This document shows positions 58,824 to 64,000 of a stretch of DNA of 64,000 nt, in pieces. Location of the stretch: contig CM053026.1 of NCBI GenBank assembly GCA_028564925.1, positions 127,931,150 to 127,995,149 of the forward strand. Reading direction: 5' to 3'. The position numbers and the translations under genes were made by a program. The notes beneath the pieces are model-generated. The model searched no databases. It saw only the letters and a program-made list of their open reading frames with translations, and was not told where the DNA came from. This stretch comes from Lithobates sylvaticus. Taxonomy: Eukaryota; Chordata; Amphibia; Anura; Ranidae. The first letter of the stretch is position 1; every line of letters starts with the position of its first letter.

Positions 58824-59389
58824 CTTTGGCGGTGAGCCACATAGGTTTTATTTTTTGCCTTTTAAACTAATTGCCTATGGTAATATATTTTGCAGTGAGT
58901 TTGCATACAGTCTTTTTCAAGAACTCCCATTTCTGTTCTGTGTCCATTGATGCCAATATTCCCTCCCAGTTCCAGTCTGTAAATATAAGATTTGCTGTAA
59001 ATATAAGAACCCCAGATGTACAAAAGCAGAAAAAATGGAAATCCTCATCGGATTAGGACCACTCTTAATGGCAGCTGCAGCCTTGTTCTCCTTTTGGAAA
59101 ATTTCAGGAACTTCAATACAGGTCATGAACAAATAGCTATTTTCCAGATTTAATGGATATTCCCCATAAAGCGAACCTGTGTTTTGCCCATGCAGACAAA
59201 CACTCAAACACTGCATGAATTACAAGAACAAAATATTTTTAAGGATGATCTAAAAGTTGAAACATGGAACAGCTTGCCTAATTTAGTTTTTAAATATTTG
59301 TCACAAAAAAGGCTCAAAACAGTCTAAAATTGTCACCAGAAACAACTGGGCCCTACCAGGGGCACAGAAAACAACTGATAATATCACTG
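58824..59389. other. Gene-free interval
   Basis: No gene or repeat recognised. Confidence 0.3.
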
Positions 59390-59543
59390 TGGGGCGCATG
59401 CGCGGATGCCTGAGCGGGAGGATGTCTTAGCTTAGAGCTCCGATCCGTGGGAGGACAGAACCGGAGGACTACGGGTCCCAGCGGCTCCGCTAACGGCACA
59501 AAACATTTCCACAAGCTCCACCTAGACCACAGGTGAATAAACA

Positions 59544-60596
59544 ATGGTTCTGAGGGGCACTAAACCAAAAAGTAAAGTGTCCCTTACTAAAACAGCGCCG
59601 GCCAGGCAGGTGCTGAAGATGGCGGCGGCAGTCTCCTCACAGGCTACAGCACAGAGATGTAAAACAGCTCCCTCACAGGCTACAGAAGAAACGGCAGGCT
59701 CAGGCTCAGACTCAGACTTCAGACTTCTAGAAACGAATGCAGATATGTTTAAAAAATTTGAAACCATGTTACACAAAGCCTTAAAGAAAACTTCTGACAG
59801 AATTACTGACAAACTGACTAAAGAGATTAGGTAGCTGGGCCAAAGAACTGCTGAGTTAGAAATCAGAGTGGATGACCTGGATAGCCTTACATCACAAAAT
59901 ACCTCAGAGCTTGAAAATTTAAAGGAGGAGAATCTTTTTTTACAGTCACGTTTAGAAGAGCAGGAAAATAGGGACAGACGGTCGAACCTGAGAATTAGAG
60001 GAATTCCTGAGACAGTCCTTGATCTACCAGCCACCATAACAGCCCTATTTCAAGAATTACAGCCAGGCATACCCTTGGAAAGACTAGAACTTGATAGAGT
60101 TCACAGAGCTTTAGCCCCTCGCAAAGCAAATGGCCCACCCAGAGACATTATTGCTAAATTTCACTATTACAGAACCAAAGAGCAATTATTGGCGACTGCT
60201 AGGGACAAAGTCTCCCTGCAATTCCAGGGTCATTCATACCAGCTTTTTGCCGATATATCTCCTCTTACAGTCGCTAAACGGCGTGCACTGAAGCCCCAGT
60301 TACAAATCCTACAACAGCATCAAATTGCATACCAATGGGGATTTCCTTTTTCCCTAAGATTTACATTTCTGGAAACCAAATACACCTGTAGATCTCCTGA
60401 AGATTTGCAATCTGCCTTGGTCAAAATGGGCATCGCTGACAAATCCACTCTAAATATTCATCCCCATAGACGTTCGGCCTCAAGATCACCTCAGCAAAAA
60501 GACACGACAACCTCTGCAGGAGCCTCTTCCTCTTCTCGACACCACTTAAACAAGAGAGGACGTTTTGAAAATCAAACCCCCTCTAATGTGGACTGA
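59544..60596 (+). pseudogene. L1-type LINE ORF1 with one nonsense codon
   Basis: The ATG at 59544 is in a good context (AACAATGG). The frame is open to 59831, has TAG at 59832-59834 (codon 97), then stays open in the same frame to the stop at 60594-60596, giving 350 codons. Residues about 70-155 form a coiled coil, ENRDRRSNLRIRGIPE opens the RRM-like domain, ELDRVHRAL and RDIIAKFHYY follow, and YQWGFPF marks the C-terminal domain. The basic, Ser-rich tail ends in a short acidic sequence. The residue at the stop was probably Gln by one transition (inference). Without readthrough only the disordered N-terminus is made. Confidence 0.88.
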
Positions 60597-61309
60597 TGTA
60601 CTAATTTAATCCGTCCTGCTTCTACTTGCCCCCAGCTTTAATTGCTGGTTGAGAAGTTAAAAATCTCTAATATCTACACGAAACTTTCTAACATTCATAC
60701 GGAAATTTTTTGCCAAAACTTGACCTTTCTTTCTACAAACTTTTTTTTTCTCTCAAAATTCTTTTTCAAATGTATTTACTAAGTCCTTGTGTATCAGTAG
60801 CAACTCAAGGCTTTTTTTTTTATTTTTTAATCCCAATTCTCTTATTTCACTTATATTAGTAATTATACTAATAGAACAAAGAACCGCTTCTATGTATTAT
60901 TATTATTTTTTCTCTTATTTTTTATCTAGGTCCTTCAACAAAGCGGACTTTTGGTTAATATATATTTTCTTTATATAATCCCGTGGTCCTTCGGTGTTGC
61001 TCCTCCATCAGGAACTTCTTGCTGCCCCCTGTAACATCCTCAGACACCCGCTAGGATTATGCGGGTCTCTGACGATGGTTCTGGAACCTCACGGAGCATA
61101 CATAATATGCACCGTAGACGTTCCTACACCCTAAGTTGTTATCTTTACTTATCATTAATGTGCTATTATAATAGGGTTGATCGATTTTGCTCTTCTTATT
61201 TTACTCTCTTCCTTCCTGCACCCTTTACTTCTCTCTCTCCCCAGGTGATGATCTTGTACTTGGAAGTAAGTTATATCTTTATCTATATAGTATCTAATAC
61301 TGCACAGAC

Positions 61310-64000
61310 ATGGCCCCTGTAAATGTTTTGTCTTTAAATGTACAAGGGTTTAATATCCCCCACAAACGTTAAAAAGCTATGCGCACTTTTCATGCAAAAA
61401 AAGCACATATTATATGTTTGCAGGAAACTCATTTTATAGAAAAGGCTCATCCGAAATTTCTATCTTCTAATTATCCGCAGTATTATGTTTCCTCAGCTTC
61501 TGTTAAACAAAGGGGTACCCTTATAGGTTTTCACCGTAGCACCCCATTTACTCTAGTGTCGCAACTGAATGATCCAGAAGGTAGATACATTTTGGTTACT
61601 GGTTATCTTGCTGACGCCCCCATTACAGTTGTCTCCTACTATGCCCCTAACAAGCGACCATTAGCTTTTATGCCTCACCTTTTTCAAACTATTGATACCC
61701 ATAAATTTGGCACATTAGTCATTTGTGGAGACTCCAATGCTACCGTATTCCCCTTCCTAGACAAATCCCCGATTACACCTAATACGAATTCTGCCAAGAT
61801 GACCCTACAACCCCTGCTTTCAACACACAAATTAGTAGACACATGGAGAGAACTAAATCCTACCAATAGGCGCTATACACATTACTCGTACCCACACAAA
61901 TCTTTCTCTCGCATTGATCATATCTTTGTTCCATCTAGTATTTTACCAGAAATACTCTCATCCAAAATCGTCCCATTACCATGGTCTGATCATTGTGCTG
62001 TTTTTACCACCCTTGCCTCAACTATACCCAGATCCCATGATACCAATTGGAATATTAACGATACCTTGCTAACCCATCCATCTCACAAACAGTCAATAGA
62101 GCAAATGTTATCTGATTACATCTCCTCTAATGATACAGACGATGTTTCTTCCTTAACGTTGTGGGAAGCACACAAAACTGTGATTCGAGGAAACTTGATT
62201 CGTCTATCATCCTCACTCAAAAGGGTACGCAAACTTATGTTTGCAAAACTGGAAACTGCCTTCAACACATGCCACTCAACCTTCCAAACTTCACAGACTA
62301 CTGCCAATCACACGAAACTTGAGAAAGCACGCCTTGACCTTGACCTTTTTTTAACTGACTCCGCAGACAAACTAATGCGTAAACGCCAACATATCCAATA
62401 TCTCAAAGCCAACAAGCCCGACACTCCTATGGCCTGCTGCTTGAAAACGATACAAAAAGTACAATCCTCCTTTAGGCTTAAGACTTCAAGAGACGGATAC
62501 ACTAGTAACCCGGTTAAAATACTGGAAGTATTTCACTCCAAATTAACTAAAATATACTCTTCTAACCAAGAGTTTGATACTTCGAAAGCCGATAGCATGT
62601 TCTCTACTATAGACGTTCCTACCCTAGATCAACTACAACACGATAACCTTGAACGACCTATAACTACCTCCGAAGTCCTACATGCAATAAAACACTTGAA
62701 ACTTAATAAAAGACCAGGCCCAGACGGATTTTCAGCTTTATATTATAAGCAGTTTTCACATTTATTAGCACCTATTTTGACCAGAGCCTTCAATTCCTTA
62801 CTTGAAAACCAATCTTTCCGTACAGAAACACTTACTTCTATTATAGTGATGATTCCCAAGCCACACTCAGACACTACTTCCTGGACAAATTATCGTCCTA
62901 TATCTTTACTCAACCTTGACATAAAAATACTGGCTAAAATATTAGCCATCCGTCTCAACAATGTCATTGGTCAATTAATACACCGCGATCAAACCGGCTT
63001 TATGCCAAAAAGACAGGCAGGTGACAACATCAGACGTGCTCTACTGCTCATAAACGCAGCTAAATCTAGACGCATTCCTTCATGCCTAGTATCTCTTGAT
63101 ATTAGGAAAGCGTTTGATTCTGTTACCTGGCCTTATATGCAGTATACACTACAGAAATGGGGATTTGGGAATCATTTCTTACAATGGATCTCCTCGTTAT
63201 ATAATAGCCCAAAAGCATACATTAAATATGCTGGCTATAAATCCGCTATGTTGAACATCTGTAGAGGTACGAGACAGGGATGTCCCTTATCTCCCTTACT
63301 TTTCGCTCTCCTCATCGAACCATTAGCACAAATAATTAGGACAAATATAAATATCAAGGGTATTGAATTAGGTGGTTATCAACATAAAATATGTCTTTTT
63401 GCTGACGATATTCTCATATTCTTATCCCAATCACTTATATCTGCCCCAAATTTATTGAACATACTAGATAAATTCGCTGCGGTCCCTGGACTTAAAGTTA
63501 ACCCCACCAAATCGAATGTGCTTAATATCTCTCTAGAACAAGCTGAGCTCCTGCATCTCCAATCTACTTTACCGTTTCATTGGGTATCTAATCAATTACC
63601 CTACCTAGGAGTTCAACTCACAAATTCACTCAAAGAACTATTCAGAGTTAACTATCTCCCATTATTAAAACAGGTTACTAACTATATGAAACTATGGTCT
63701 TCTCTCCCCTTGTCTTGGTTGGGTAGGATTAATGCAATAAAAATGTCAATTTTACCAAAATTTCTTTATTTATTTAGGGTTTTACCTATCCCAATACCAG
63801 CCTATTTCTTTAGAATACTACAACGTAGGGTCTTGGCCTTTATCTGGGGTAAAACCAAACCACGGATTCCATTAACCACATTATATCTTAGCAAATTGAA
63901 GGGAGGGCTAGGCTTACCAAACTTTGCTTCCTATTATTCTGCTGCACAACTCTCAATTCTTACGAAATACCACTCTGTAGAAGAATCACCCCTTTGGATG
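61310..64000 (+). CDS. L1-type LINE ORF2, incomplete at the window edge, one early nonsense codon
   Basis: MAPVNVLSLNVQGFN from the ATG at 61310 is a typical ORF2 N-terminus. TAA at 61370-61372 (codon 21) interrupts it; from 61373 the frame is open without any stop to 64000 (876 codons). An in-frame ATG at 61379 cannot restore the lost endonuclease Asn. Endonuclease motifs: QETH, CGDSN, SRIDHIF and WSDH (about 61982). Reverse transcriptase: NYRPISLLN (about 62890), RQAGDN (about 63015), SLDIRKAFD (about 63090), RGTRQGCPLSPLLF and FADD (63398-63409). The knuckle would lie beyond the window. Confidence 0.9.

Larger units (their letters stand above)
59390..64000 (+). mobile_element. L1-clade LINE, nearly complete, runs off the window
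   Basis: A CpG-rich start (from about 59390) precedes ORF1 (59544-60596), a 713 bp spacer and ORF2 (61310 to beyond 64000). Two nonsense codons are seen, one in each ORF; otherwise both frames are open. The 5' boundary is approximate and the 3' end is outside. It is a different lineage from the LINE at 12119-19957, judged by ORF1 N-terminus and the RQAGDN reverse transcriptase block. Confidence 0.88.

Overview
The window reads as TE-rich vertebrate DNA, most likely from a neobatrachian (ranid-type) frog. That guess rests on the repeat mix: L1-clade LINEs, a CR1/L2-type LINE with an ACTATGTA-type tail, Penelope-like elements, a Tc1 transposon, and many TTAA-flanked, TAA-flanked (Harbinger-type) and hAT-type non-autonomous elements. 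I find no host protein-coding exon, tRNA, rRNA or CRISPR array. Every long ORF that looks like protein belongs to a transposable element. The other long ORFs are read-throughs of tandem repeats.

Layout. 1-2.2 kb: ORF1 end of an L1-like LINE with no ORF2. 2.2-5.2 kb: small palindromic MITEs, one nested in another. 5.33-10.25 kb: a long-TIR foldback element split by a 1.95 kb solo LTR. 10.3-12.0 kb: minisatellites. 12.03-20.32 kb: a Harbinger-type MITE split by a full-length, minus-strand L1-like LINE (12119-19957) with intact ORF1 and ORF2 and a 16 bp target duplication. 21.3-24.3 kb: LINE, Ty3/gypsy and foldback remnants. 24.34-25.91 kb: a Tc1 element. 26-30.8 kb: two or three MITEs in otherwise AT-rich sequence. 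30.8-34.2 kb: stacked minisatellites. 34.4-38.07 kb: a CR1/L2-type LINE broken by several insertions. 39-48 kb: TTAA elements, an uncertain LTR-like region, a Penelope fragment, a hAT MITE and apparently single-copy AT-rich DNA. 48.59-50.90 kb: a 5'-truncated L1-like LINE with a 649-codon ORF. 52.1-54.5 kb: a TTCG-rich foldback element carrying a hAT-type element with a 1 kb poly-G minisatellite. 54.5-58.0 kb: a Penelope-like element with an inverted second segment, broken by a hAT MITE and an L1 fragment that itself holds a SINE. 59.4-64.0 kb: a second, nearly complete L1-like LINE running off the right edge.

How the parts relate. The LINE ORF1 (RNA-binding coiled coil) and ORF2 (endonuclease plus reverse transcriptase) form the usual L1 copy-and-paste pair. 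SINEs and MITEs here are non-autonomous and would depend on enzymes encoded elsewhere. The nesting gives relative ages: Harbinger MITE before the L1 at 12-20 kb; foldback before solo LTR; Penelope before L1 fragment before SINE; CR1/L2 before the TTAA elements. The open ORFs and exact target duplications at 12-20 kb and 48.6-50.9 kb point to recent L1 activity in this genome.
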